Source: Gymnopilus junonius (lineage: Eukaryota > Basidiomycota > Agaricomycetes > Agaricales > Galerinaceae). From it: a stretch of DNA of 40,927 bases. A program made the translations under genes and the position numbers. Position 1 is the first letter of the stretch. Each line of letters begins with the position of its first letter. The notes under the pieces were generated by a model. The model saw only the letters and a list, made by a program, of their open reading frames with translations. It was not told the DNA's origin and made no database searches. This document shows, piece by piece, positions 1 through 10,913 of the stretch. The stretch is taken from contig JADNYJ010000294.1 of the NCBI GenBank assembly GCA_015501075.1, forward strand, positions 1 to 40,927. The letters are read 5' to 3'.

Positions 1-40
1 TATCGGGTTTCTAGCTAAGAGTGGATCCTTCTTTGGACAG

Positions 41-993
41 GCATACGGGTCCTGTATGGCAGGTTGCTTGGGCACACCCTAAATACGGACACATCCTGGC
101 GTCGAGTTCATATGACGGGAAGGTGTTGATTTGGAAAGAACAACCGGCGCAGGGCAACACCCCTGGTGGGTGGATAAAGATTAAGGAGCACACTTTACAT
201 ACGGCGTCAGGTATATGTTCTTCTACGCGGTCTAAGGAGCTCAGCGGGACTCATTAGTCTGCAGTTAATTCCGTGTCGTGGGCTCCCCACGAACTCGGTG
301 CTATCCTCGCCTGTGCGTCTTCAGATGGAAAAGTCTCTGTTTTGACTTTTAAAAGTACGCCTGTTTACATATGATCTCTCTTCAACCTTCCTAAAGACCG
401 TGACCCCAGACGATGGCCAATGGGACGCCGACATCTTCACAGGCCACGCCATCGGCTGCAACGCCGTCTCTTGGGCCCCCGCCGTCCTCCCCGGCTCTCT
501 CATCATACCTCAGCAAGCACCCGGCCCTGGTCAAACACCCAATCCATCCCAAACTTTCTCCGTCAAACGATTCGCCAGCGCGGGTTGCGACAACCTTGTC
601 AAAATCTGGGGCTACCGAGAAGAAACCCAATCCTGGGTTGAAGAAGAAACACTCGAGGGACACACCGATTGGGTCCGCGACGTCGCATGGGCACCTAATA
701 TTGGCTTGCCGCGCAGCTACATCGCCACTGCTTCTCAGGACAAGAGTGTTTTGATTTGGACAAAAGAAACACCTACTTCACCTTGGGTGAAGACCGCGTT
801 AGACCCTTCACAAACACTTGTTTCTTCTACGGGGGCGCCGCCTCCGCCTGGTAAGTTCCCTGATGTTGTCTGGCGCGTGTCATGGAGTCTTGCGGGGAAT
901 TTGCTGGCCGTTAGCTGTGGTGATGGTAAAGTGACCCTCTGGAAGGAGAACTTGAAGGGCGTTTGGGAATGTGTTAGTGATATGAATAGCTAA
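41..993 (+). CDS. SEC13: SEC13, COPII coat and nuclear pore WD40 protein (5' end outside window)
   Basis: This is the C-terminal part of SEC13, a small beta-propeller that pairs with SEC31 in the COPII vesicle coat and with Nup145C/Nup96 in the nuclear pore Y complex. Diagnostic blocks in order are [91 protein letters not shown] and [24 protein letters not shown], which match the known order of SEC13 WD repeats. An exon probably begins at 41 after an AG acceptor. A 54-nt intron spans 211-264; its second AG must be used to stay in frame. The next junction is less certain: GT at 363 to AG at 396 restores the frame but gives a 34-nt intron. The stop is at 991-993. The first propeller blades and the start codon lie upstream of the window. 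Confidence 0.93.
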
Positions 994-1352
994 GTGCGCG
1001 AAAGGCTTTTCTTTTTCTTCTAGAATACCAATTTTATTTTATTCATTGTAAATCATGACTCTGCGTTGGGGAGAAGACAAGTGTCTTCCTGATCAATGAC
1101 CCGGTGGACCGGCCCGCTTACCATACACGCCGTGGCCCGTCAGATGCCCATTGCCCTCCTTCCTTCCTTCCATCCACCATTGTCGAGTCCTCCACTATCT
1201 GAGTTCACTTCGCCAATACTTCTCACAGTCCTAGCCTAAGAGCCATTTCTTAAGTATTCCTTTGCTAACTGGTCTGAGTCTTATCAACCAATCAAAGAAC
1301 TGAAGCCAGTGAAGCCACATTTCCGCTGGACCCTACTGAAAAACTAAACGTT
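994..1352. other. Intergenic, SEC13 3' flank and next promoter
   Basis: No gene is seen. A pyrimidine-rich tract with repeated CCTT units lies at about 1154-1175. It may belong to the promoter of the downstream F-box gene, but nothing more specific can be read. Confidence 0.5.
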
Positions 1353-3002
1353 ATGCCTCAGCCAGTAAATCTCCGTCACCTTGACTTTTTCGAAGACTCT
1401 AATTAAGCCTTTGTATAGATTATTCGCCCTGACTCTGCTGAATTTCCATGTTTTATAACAAAATTACCTCCAGAACTGATTGCTACCATCCTGAAATACC
1501 CCGATATTGAACTGGGCGACATTTTGCGTGTACGACGGGTGAATATGTTTTTTCAGATGGAATATGGAGCGACAATTGTTGATTTTGGTCATGTAGACCT
1601 GCAAGTATCTCGCCGAAGTCACAAGAACTAAGGAGTTATGGTGGCGTATACTACACCGGTACACAGACAATCCTTCCCGATTCCTCCATTTGGAGCGGCC
1701 TCTCGAGCTGTATACAGCGGAAGAACTGGAGAACCATTTTCTACGTCGGAAGGGTGCAGAGATTGGATGGAGAAGTGGGGATGAGAATCCGACTAGGGTC
1801 AGAAACTTCCAAAGTGGACAAGCTTTGGCCATGCATCTCTTACAGGGCGGTCGATGGCTTTTGGTCACCACGCGTACCGGGTCTGTAACCTACTATGACC
1901 TTGAAGAAGACACTATTATTGGACTGCCTCTCATCCCCGACCAACTGACAAATCAAAGAAGGAATCATGCAGAAATGGCCGCTGAAATTGACACCAAGTC
2001 TCCGATTTTCCTTTAATCTTGCACTCGCTTTGGTAAAGTCCGCCGCCCAACAGGGTATCCTCTGATACTTGGGGTCCGGTATGATTCAAATATGGCGTAT
2101 CGATCTCGTCCTTGGAAATCAACGCGGAGACAAATTGTCTGCGACTCATCTGGTTTCATTTCCACTCCCCGATTTCGTATCTGAAATCAAGTCTCTTTCT
2201 ATCTTAGGCTGTCAGGTCTCGTACTGTGCAAATTGTGTATACCGCAGTTTCGTCGAGCATGCGGCATTTATAGTGGACTGGACCAGGGCGGAGGAGGCGC
2301 CTCTAGCTTATCCATGCATATTATACCCTTGTATGATACAACGGTGGGTATCCCCGATTCCTTGCTTTATATATCATTTACATATTTTTCTTACTAGGAG
2401 AATTTAGACCTCCTTCCGAAAAATAGAATCATTGCGGTTCTTGTAGGAGACGTTAGACTCTATGATTTTTCCAACGTTCCGGAATTGAAACTGAATGAAC
2501 TGCCTATGTCACATTTGAGCGAATTAGTTGACGCTATTCATCCTCTTTGGAGATCGGAACGCATCGTTACAAGACGGATTTGCTACATGTCACAATTATA
2601 CGATCATCAATATTTTGTTCTGCAAACTAGCAGGAGTGTCTACTTGGCCGTTATCAATGAAGATAACCATGCGCATCCCCCAATCCAGGTGGTCGAGGTT
2701 TTCAATCTTCCAACGTCAATTCAATACAAGGGGAAGCTGCGTATAGGAGCCGCCAGCTCTTTTTCATCAACCATCCCACTCGAGCCACTCTAATTTCCTA
2801 CTTCTGGTCGTCAAAGCCACAACGACTCTACGCGCGTCAAGGATCTTTTGTCGAGATAAGTCATAAATCATTACCTCCTCGAAATCGAAGCTTTCCAGAC
2901 CTGGGACCGTTTGTGGACGAGCATTCTGGTCGCGTTATTCTTTCCGATGGAGCTGAGGGTGCGCAACTAATAGATTTTTCTCTTCTTTACGTGAACAAGT
3001 AA
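1353..3002 (+). pseudogene. F-box protein with propeller-like C-terminal region, frame-broken
   Basis: The proposed start is ATG 1353 with a 12-nt first exon. An intron at 1365-1418 joins in frame to sequence leading to the F-box core LPPELIATILKYPDIELGDI. A 58-nt intron at 1539-1596 leads to TCKYLAEVTRTKELWWRIL, the usual end of an F-box. Downstream blocks such as HLLQGGRWLLVTTRTGSVTYYDL and NRIIAVLVGDVRLYDF resemble the WD-like repeats attached to F-boxes in many agaric proteins. The role would be a substrate receptor of an SCF ubiquitin ligase. The frame breaks near 2010, where it hits a stop after SPIFL and coherent sequence continues as FNLALALV in another frame. It breaks again near 2745, where RQLFFINHPTRATLISYF begins in a third frame and runs to the stop at 3000-3002. 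Either decay or sequence error is possible; two separate breaks favour decay. Confidence 0.6.
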
Positions 3003-3205
3003 TGTACTTATAAATAATATTGGCTGCGCATTGGTGTTAAAGCGAAGTGCCACTGATTCGTAGGTAAGACTTCGTCGTTTAATATCGTATAAATGGGAGT
3101 GGGTTTGTACAGAATATCCTCTGGATATATATACTTCCATATTTTAACTTGTCGCATTTCTCACGCTTCACACAAAACTGATACAACGGAACCATCACCG
3201 CCACC

Positions 3206-4040
3206 ATGTCAAAATTGACCAGCAACCCCAGAAGACTATCAGTAGGTCCCTTTTCTCCGTTGCCCGCTATCGGCGCTCTTCCAGCAATCACTCGTCCTTC
3301 TTCCTCTGTCGCTGGATTGTCGACGAAGGTTTTGAACTGGATGATGTGAGTAACCTCGCCAACCGTGAGTTGAGTCCTATATCGAATAAACACTCAGTTG
3401 TGTAGATTTAACCCCATCTAAGTTGATCGCGTCGTCCACAAAAGCTTAGATTCATATGCTCTTATTGCTGTGACTGGCACGCCAGAAACGCTCAGGGAGC
3501 TTTCTGCATTGCTTAAGCAGACAATGACCGGCGCCAGAAGTTCTTGATGATGCGGGTATCAAGCAGAACGAACATTTAACGCGAGCACTATTTACCCTCA
3601 CTGTTGTCATTCACATAACTGACTGGTGAAACCACAGATGTTATACTCAACCCTACCTTTAAAATCCAAAGTATCAGCTGGTCGTGCTCCATCCAGAACA
3701 CTTTCTGCCCGCTGAAAGTGTCTTCACCTGCTACGACTCCGCTCGAGGTACCCATAAGACATATCGTCCTTCACCCGATCGCCTTCTACTTGAATCGCCT
3801 GCTGATCCCAGAAGCCCTCTTTCCGCCATTCTCTGGACCCAATCGCGAGGATATCAACGCCTCAATCCCTTGTTGGTAATTCTCAATGCGCAGATCAAGT
3901 TCAGAAGATATCATCGCCTCCCTCTGCCATCGCAACCATTGCCGAACATGTTCTGATCTTATGAAGCAGACGGACGAACTCGTTGAGCTTATATACTGGG
4001 AACCCCTGATCAAGCCAGGTTCGCCCCGGAAAGATGCTTA
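3206..4040 (+). pseudogene. Unrecognised gene, probably decayed
   Basis: ATG 3206 sits in a good context (CCACCATG) and opens 46 codons that end at a perfect GTGAGT donor at 3346. After the likely acceptor at about 3406 the frame reads FNPI, then TAA, then VDRVVHKSLDSYALIAVTG, so a single in-frame stop interrupts otherwise coding-like sequence. Further blocks in shifted frames are VLDDAGIKQNEHLTRALF, then DVILNPTFKIQSISW leading into VPIRHIVLHPIAFYLNRLL and FPPFSGPNREDINASI. A last segment has CHRNHCRTC and ends at a stop near 4040. I do not recognise the family. The several coherent pieces on one strand argue for a real ancestral gene; the stop and frame changes argue that it is dead or that introns are mis-read. 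Confidence 0.4.
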
Positions 4041-4168
4041 AAGAACCGTCAAGAAGCTCGGAGAATGAATGAAGAGAGGGCTGGTAGACCAAACCCCGAC
4101 ACGCTGTTGGAGAGTGACGAGAGCTTGGCTACCGTTCAGATGGACGGGGGTGAGGTTACAACACGTGG

Positions 4169-4208
4169 GCCAGGCCGCAGAAGGGGAAGAACTGTTCCTT
4201 GGCCTGGC
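4169..4208. repeat. Hairpin in intergenic gap 4041-4439
   Basis: GCCAGGCC at 4169-4176 is the exact reverse complement of GGCCTGGC at 4201-4208. Inside the loop, AAGG and CCTT can extend the pairing. It is GC-rich in a gap with no gene. The function is unknown; it might be a chance structure or part of an old repeat. The rest of the gap shows nothing. Confidence 0.4.
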
Positions 4209-4439
4209 ACAGTCACCCTGGTAGGTTAGGTTAACCAGAATGGTCCCAGTACAGGAACAACCGGCCTACAGACCCTGTAAACTTATGCACGCCCGCAGGG
4301 CATCAACCTCCTGGTGCTTCGTAGGAAAGAAAATACTAAGGGTAAAGAGTATTTGTTCACTCAGGTATCCAGTGTGTGATTGACTTTGGTCATGTATCTG
4401 CGCATTACCCCACAGCGATCACAATACATGTATTGACTA

Positions 4440-5170
4440 CTACATTATACGAAATTTGCCACCAGGCTGTTCGTTATTCATTGTTTTGGAGTCCAATAAA
4501 GCGTTTCCTGTCATTTTCGTAACTTCAGTATCCACCCTAACGCAGACGTCCTGATGGAGTCCAGAAACCTCTTCCGCCCATAATGTCCGCCAGCTCTCTG
4601 GTGGATGGCAAAACATGCTGTACGCATTCTGTCTGTGGAATTCCTGAGGTATGCTGACCGAAAATGATAGTGCCGGATTTTGGAACAAGAAGCGCTGCAA
4701 GGCGTCTAGCCAATACCACTTGCCTCTCTTCTGAGAAGAGGCGGAAAAATGCTGAGGCATGACTGGCAGATATGTATGTAGTGTTGGAGAGGGGTAAGCA
4801 AGGGGTAAGTGATGTCAATGTATTTACAGACCCTTGATCAGGATCTTGTGGGGCTATGAGCGACACTAACAAAGAGTCATCAAAGATATCGCCTGCGATA
4901 AAAGCGGCTTGGAATGTCTCCGTGGCCGTGTGTCCCAAAACCTGGGTTCATCAAAGCGAATCACAGAACGAGAGGAAAATCAAATGCACCTTCCTGGAGA
5001 TCAGAGGCTATGACATGACCAAATTTCTTGCGCCATTTCCAACTTCGGGATTGAATATAATCAGCAAATGAATCGTAAAGAATCGAAACAAGAGACTGCT
5101 TCCAACAACAACATCCAATAACAACGAAAAATCGGATCATTGTGCGTTTGGAGGAGCTTTGACATCTTTA
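4440..5170 (-). pseudogene. Fungal SAM-dependent methyltransferase relic
   Basis: Two overlapping minus-strand frames carry pieces of one methyltransferase of the fungal secondary-metabolite or unknown-substrate type. In order they are a degraded start resembling the LDxGC SAM-binding loop (about 5050-5130), FIAGDIFDDSLLVSLIAP (the acidic loop after motif II), ASAFFRLFSEERQVVLARRL and SGTIIFGQHTSG, and then in a shifted frame MFCHPPESWRTLW, typical of the C-terminus of this family. The frame changes near 4640 and again near 4935. The N-terminal glycine loop is not intact and the start is not clear. Product identity is inferred from motif order only. It is most likely dead and lies in a run of three decayed genes. 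Confidence 0.6.
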
Positions 5171-5689
5171 TATTAATGATAAGCAGGATACTTGGCAGTT
5201 TTAAGTCTCAAATCGATATAACTTCATGTCCAATAGTAACGGAATAAAGACAGATACTTGGTGAATAGAAATCATCAGATGCGTAGATAACCATAAAACC
5301 ATTTGCAATTGAGCGTAAGGAAGGAAAGTAAAAAACATGAGTTCAAAACGCTGCTATTTGAGGGCCTCATCCTCCTGAATACCAGTTAGTTCCTTGAAGA
5401 CTCTTGCTTGTCGGTTTCGACAGAGTAGAGGGACGAGTCTAATTATATGTAAATAATATCGGCTGCTCATTACGGTAGGTATAATATTTGCTATTTTTGA
5501 ATCAAGTCTTTATGATGAGAACAAAAGAACGAGTGGCAAGGCGCACAATGGGGAGAATATTGTCCATTGTGCGAGAACAGGGTTTTCTTTTTTCTTGGGC
5601 AGTATAAGAATCTAAAGCTCGTTGCGGACATGCCACTCCACTCTTCATCCCTCGCAATCAAACTGCTGTTCTACTAGTGGATAATATTG
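5171..5689. other. Intergenic with a 10-bp hairpin at 5542-5573
   Basis: No gene is seen. CGCACAATGG at 5542-5551 and CCATTGTGCG at 5564-5573 form a perfect 10-bp stem with a 12-nt loop, about 120 bases upstream of the proposed F-box start at 5690. It could be an operator, an RNA structure in the 5' region or a repeat remnant. Confidence 0.45.
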
Positions 5690-7062
5690 ATGCCAACGGA
5701 ACTCTGGACCCCCGAGCCCAAAAAAATCAGGAGAGTTTCTCCAGATCCCCCATCTGATCAAGTGTCGTTAGTGTCCCCCCGTCCTGAACTGTTTTATTTG
5801 GACAAATGAAATTAATGTCTATCAAAAATTATCAGCAAAACGACTGATCAGAAGCCAGCTTATATCCAGCAGCTTCCTTTCGAGTTGCTGTCCATGATCT
5901 TCACAATGGTATGCCTGGCTCATTCAGACGTAGGCGAAAAAAACTATATCGCACCAAACGAGAGCGAACCTCCCTTCCTTCTCATTAGGGCCTGCAAGCT
6001 TTGGGCACAGGTCGCTATTCGCACAAGGCCTCTATGGAACCGCATCTGTGCGCCTGACCTGACCAATCCTTCACTAATAGACGACCATTGCGAGAAAATA
6101 TGCGAATTAACGAAGGCTTGGCTCACTTATTCCGGATCCGTTCAGAGGCACCGGTTGACAAGGAGAAAAGGCGACATAGGGCGACGTGGTGCGCCAGAGA
6201 ATTTTTTGACGCGTTCTGTGGGTACGAAACGAGATGGCGCACCTTGGAGATCGAACTTGATAACGATCTAATGGAGAGGTTCTATGACCATGTCGTGAGG
6301 CGCGCCTGGTTTGGCGAAAAAAAAACAGAACCGTGCCGCCACAGGCGAGCTCTAAATTTCCAAGGTCTCAAGCTCTTTTTTCCTCGGCATGCCGAATTGC
6401 TACCTCATGTCAAAGGGATTTATAAATGGATTTCTGTCCTCAAAGACTTGGAGATGGTTGAATTGATATGCTTCCCCTCGATCATGGCCACATTAAACAT
6501 ACAGACACCTGATTTGATATCGTTCCCCCCGGCCACGTTCCTAGGAAATCTGGATTTCATCCCGCTCGAACGCCTCAAGGTGGTCAAAATTATCTTCAAT
6601 TGGAATTTGTCCGTCGAGAAGACTCTAGCGATATTACGGCGTTGCAAATCGGCGACAGAAATCGTTTTGGGCACTATCTGGCCTACCAGTAGCTCGTTCA
6701 AGAAAGACTCCGATTATACACCGCTGAAGGACTACACTTTTGACGCAGTGGTGCGGCTCAAGCTCACAGGAGTTGAGGATCCATTCGGCCTTTTAGACAC
6801 ACTTAGTCTGCCAAACTTGAAAGACCTCGAAATCGGAGTTGACCACCCATTTCCAAGATACCCAGCACATAAGCCCCAAGCCTTACAAGATTTTGTCGAA
6901 CGGTCCAGATGTCGCCTTAGCTGTTTCAAAATCGTTGAACCTAGATTTACCAACGAACGGATGAAAGAGTATCATAGCTTATCTTTCCTGCGTGACGTTG
7001 AATTTGTAGCTGTTCTTCGAAAATCCGTCCAGGACGACCTGTGGAAATGTTTATCTCCATAA
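5690..7062 (+). pseudogene. F-box/LRR protein with one frame break
   Basis: Exon 1 (5690-5770, starting MPTELWTPEPKK) joins across an 81-nt intron, 5771-5851, to KPAYIQQLPFELLSMIFTMV. This is an F-box, followed by the agaric signature of a cysteine or arginine, then W and later LWNRI. The LRR-like part includes RRWRTLEIELDNDLMERF, FIPLERLKVVKI and LSLPNLKDLEIGV and ends at a stop at 7060-7062. The exon total is one base short of a multiple of three. The shift falls near 6140-6150, between AWLTYSGS and EAPVDKEKRR. The tail shares RRWRTLEI with the F-box gene at 37839-39333, so the two are paralogs. If expressed it would be an SCF adaptor of unknown target. Recent pseudogenisation and a one-base sequencing loss both fit. 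Confidence 0.7.
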
Positions 7063-7463
7063 GATGTAGGGCTCGCTGAGTAGATGTCAGATATCCATCA
7101 TGCCAACGTCTAGTCTGTATATTGAATTGCACATACTTGAAAGCGACACCTGCATTTGTAGAACAAGAAGCCCTATGCATAGAGTATCAAGCAGCAAACA
7201 TTTGACAAGGCAAAGAACAACAAAGCCTTTTATCTTTACCGCGTCCATCATTCAGTGCATGCAATTTCAAAATGTATTTCGCCTGTTTTCCAGGGGGACC
7301 AAGGAGGTTTTGACGGACAACGGAAAGGTAGGTCATGATAAAATTCCAGAAAACAAAGCCGTGAAAAACAAATATTTACATTTTTAAATTCGCCATTCTC
7401 GCGAAAGTCACCACCCTCGTTCACTTAAATCGATATGGGCTCCACTACTCCCAAACCGCACCA
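7063..7463. other. Intergenic
   Basis: No gene or repeat is recognised. The last ~60 bases should hold the HAL2 promoter or 5' leader. No TATA-like motif is evident close to the start. Confidence 0.4.
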
Positions 7464-8795
7464 ATGTCGCAAGCATATAGCGCAGAAGAAGAAGTAGCCG
7501 TCGCCGCTGTGCGTAGAGCCTCGCACCTTACGTCGGCAGTGTTCAACAAACTCGTGAAAAATGAGACACTGACCAAGGGAGACAAGTCACCAGTAACGGG
7601 TACGATAGCAAATCGCAGTCTTTTATTTTTTGCTAAACATGTATACATTGGGATCTCTTATGTTCAGTCGGCGATTTCGCAGCTCAGGCGGTTATCAGCA
7701 CGATCTTGAAACACGCCTTTCCAGAAGATCCCATTGTCGGAGAGGAAGATGCAGCGGAGCTGCGCATAGAGTCTGGGAAGGAGATGAAGGATCGTATCGT
7801 CGCACTAGCGAATGAGGCTCTGACGGAAGAACTTGGCCTCGGTGACAATCAGAATTGGGGCATTGGTCCAGGACAGGAGAAAACTGATGCAGAGATCCTG
7901 GATGCCATTGACAGAGGGAACTATGAAGGAGGAAGCAGCGGAAGTGCGCCAATTTTCTTCTCTCTCCGTTGTTTTAACGCCTTTTCAACAATGTCTATCC
8001 CTCTTCTGCAGGAATGTGGACGATCGACCCCATCGACGGCACGAAAGGCTTCCTCCGCGGCGAGCAATATGCTGTCTGTCTTTCCCTCATCGTGGACGCA
8101 CAGGTCCAAGTAGGCGTCATAGGATGCCCCAATCTACCCATTGACCCAGCAAACCCAGAGAAAGGTACTGGCGTGATATTCAAGGCTGTGCGCGGGCAAG
8201 GCACCCACCAGGTATGTTGGGGCTACGACGCATATCCATGTCACGAAGCTTAATTTCTCTTCTCTTTCGTTCTAGCTAACGCTCTCCGGTGCGAATCCCA
8301 CTCCGCTTCGAATTCCACCCTCCACCCCGTCCACGCTTGCCTTCCTTGAATCTGTTGAAGCAGCGCACTCGAAATTGTCCTTCAACGACCGCGTCGCGTC
8401 GTTGTTGGGCATAATACGTCCTCCCGTCCGGATGGACAGCCAAGCCAAATATGGCTGTCTGGTCCGAGGCGAAGGAGGTGCATATCTCCGCATGCCTACT
8501 GGTGTCGGATATAGGGAAAAAATTTGGGTGAGCATGTATTGATGCATTCACTTATATATCGACTAATATTGGCTTTCGTATTTCGTTTGTCGCTTAGGAT
8601 CATGCCCCTGGACACATTCTCGTCGAAGAAGCTGGTGGCGTTGTTACTGATTCCAGAGGAGAACCACTGAACTTTGGTTTGGGGCGCACGCTTGGGGAAA
8701 ATTACGGCGTCATCGCTGCCGGAAAAGACATCCATCCTCTTGTCCTAGGAGCGGTACAAAAAGCCCTTGCGGAAGAGACAACGGCCAAAGTTTGA
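7464..8795 (+). CDS. MET22: 3'(2'),5'-bisphosphate nucleotidase (HAL2/MET22 type)
   Basis: The enzyme removes phosphate from 3'-phosphoadenosine 5'-phosphate, a by-product of sulfate assimilation, and is the lithium- and sodium-sensitive target in yeast. Five exons (7464-7599, 7668-7943, 8012-8211, 8276-8527, 8598-8795) sum to 1062 nt, giving 353 aa, the usual length. Inositol-monophosphatase superfamily motifs are in order: GDFAAQ near residue 50, VGEED (first metal ligand), WTIDPIDGTKGFLRG (the DPIDGT metal-binding signature), AKYGCLVRGEGGAYLRMP, and near the end DHAPGHILVEEAGGVVTD (last metal-binding Asp). All junctions are GT-AG and in frame. The ATG at 7464 follows an ACCA context. This is a core gene with no sign of damage. 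Confidence 0.95.
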
Positions 8796-9629
8796 TGTAG
8801 CAGAATTGGAAAAACAATTAATTAAAAAATAGGTATTTCACCCATATGCCTGAATGCATTGATACTTGCGCACAGACCAATAAGAACTGCTATCTCCGAC
8901 CGTTCAGACAGAAGTCGTATGCCTTATGAGGACGGCTGGTTCTGCAAGTCCTGTCACACTTGATCATCACCTTGACCCTAGCTTTCACCCTTGTTAAGGA
9001 ATGCTATGGCTCGTCGGAAATCCACGATATCATAAGCGCGTTGCGTTTCTGATAGACGTATGTAAGTTATATATATCTTTCGCTTATCGTTATTGAGCTA
9101 ATCAACAGCTACGGTCGCAAGAAATGTAGTCAGATTGAATTGAAAGCAATCCGTTCACATACATGTACCATAGTGATGCCAATTGCTTGCACATCGGGCT
9201 GCAGAAAGCTGCGACGCCGCAAAATATGTTGTAAGATTGGAACAGGGTAATTGACAGTGTTGCTTAAATGCTTGCGGTCACTACAAGAAAAACATTATGA
9301 AGGTTAGTAGCCTGTTCTGCAGTCCTTACTTAAAATACGGATGATCCTTTTCTTCAGTTCCTAGGTCAGACGCCGTATAAGTTATTTGGAGGAGATGATG
9401 ATGGAAATTCTTTCCTCGTGCGAATGTCTTTATATTTACATCGCAGGCGCTGACGATTTTCCGCGTGCTGGGAAGCCATCACTGAGCGCAGCAGTAGGTA
9501 CGTTATTCCTAAAAATAGCTCTGCGCGGCGCAATCCAGTGGCGCTCTCTAGTTCCGGAAGACATTACGTTGGAGAGGGGTTTGCTGGCCAGGGCATCTTT
9601 TCTTGAACTTGAACAGAGCTCTAACGATC
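8796..9629. other. Intergenic
   Basis: No supported gene. A frame at 9386-9691 runs over the start of the next gene in a different register and shows no family motif, so it is not called. The sequence is mildly AT-rich with no clear repeat. Confidence 0.4.
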
Positions 9630-10913
9630 ATGTCCAGCCAACCCACGCAGCTTCCAAACCCATATACTCCGATGGCATTTTTCCCGCCTGATTTAGCATA
9701 CGAGGTCACCATTGCGTCTTACGTAGCAGTTGGCTCCCTATCGGTATGTCAGCAGTCGGCATCACTCAATAGTGGAAATATTGCCAGCGTCTGACGAGTA
9801 ACTCTTTAGGTATTGATCTGGGATATCCTGACAAATCTTCAATCCGACTGGCAGATGTTAAGGAAGAGTAAAATTAGTATCTCGATTATTGCTTATTTTC
9901 TTTCCAGGTGGGTGCAACCTTCACATTCTTTGTAGGTATTTAATTCAAGCCTTTCAGGTCTGCATCTCTTGCGTACCTACTTGGCGTCACTATCGCATCA
10001 AGTCAGCCTGTCTGAATTTTCCATAAAATTAGCCCCTGACGACGACCTTTGAAGCTGCCCCCATTCGAAATTGTGCTCTTATCCAACGAATTCAAATCAT
10101 ATACCCGCTTACTTACCCAGCCACGTCTCTGCTGTTTTTCTTTCGCATCCAGGCGATGTACGCGGGACATAATTGGGTCATTGCATTCTTCTTCTCCCTA
10201 TGGCTAGGAGGTATTGGAGGATCCCTCACTCCACTTCTAGGCGTCTCAGGGTCAAATATTGGGACAACGGATTACTGCGTAAATTCACGCCTTGAACCAT
10301 TCGTATTTGTTTCATCCATCATTCCTGCCTTGAATGATACGCTGATTTTCTGCGCCATGAGTTGGCGACTTATGAGCAACTCTTATGAAAATCCAACAAT
10401 TAAGAACAAATGCCGTACGATTGTGTTGGGTAAATATCTTCCAGCTTTCTCGAAAGGTCTTCTGCAGGGCGGACAAGCATATTACTTGTGAGTGATGAAT
10501 AGTGGTATCTCTCTTTAGTTGACACTGAACTCCTATGGCTTTGTAGAACTACCATAGGCCTCAACATCGTCACTGCGTCCCTTTTCTTCAACAAGTCTAT
10601 TCCAATTGTATACAGGTCCTTCGTCGGTGTCCCCAATCTAGTCCTCATGAACAACATGGGTTGCCACATGTACCGAAAAATCAGGTGTGGTGCTTATAAC
10701 GACTTTCCCGCCAACAACCTCAACACCATATCTGACCATTTTCAACCTGAAATGTTGTCCAAAATCTCAAGCCGCCAGGCAGAGCCCATCGTAAGCATGG
10801 AACTCCACAGGATGGCTGTTGGTCAGATTTCCCGTGCAGGCGGCGAAACTGATTCAAAGAGCGCGAACCCCACTGTTGGGGGACTCGAAATCTTCTGCAG
10901 TGATGCAGTATGA
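9630..10913 (+). CDS. Seven-helix membrane protein of agaric type, copy A (intact)
   Basis: Five exons (9630-9743, 9810-9907, 9958-10001, 10055-10487, 10547-10913) sum to 1056 nt, 351 aa, fully in frame. The start MSSQPTQLPNPYTPMAFFPP precedes the first hydrophobic segment (about residues 21-40). Further hydrophobic stretches include SISIIAYFLSR, the region around LLFFFRIQAMY, VIAFFFSLWLGGIGGSL, SSIIPALNDTLIFCAMSWRL and a final pair around GLNIVTASLFF and VVYR-like IVYRSFVGVP. About seven are present. The hydrophilic tail of roughly 70 residues would face the cytoplasm if the topology is receptor-like. Conserved pieces are NIGTTDYC before helix 5 and HMYRKI after helix 7. I know similar uncharacterised mushroom proteins, but no function is established. 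A tandem paralog lies 728 bases downstream. Confidence 0.85.

Noticed and set aside
1464..1871. 135-codon minus-strand frame opposite the first F-box gene
   Set aside because: It is antisense to clear F-box sequence and has no motif.
9386..9691. 101-codon plus-strand frame upstream of the 7TM copy A
   Set aside because: It overlaps the true start of copy A in another register and has no motif; the 7TM frame from 9630 is strongly supported by the paralog.
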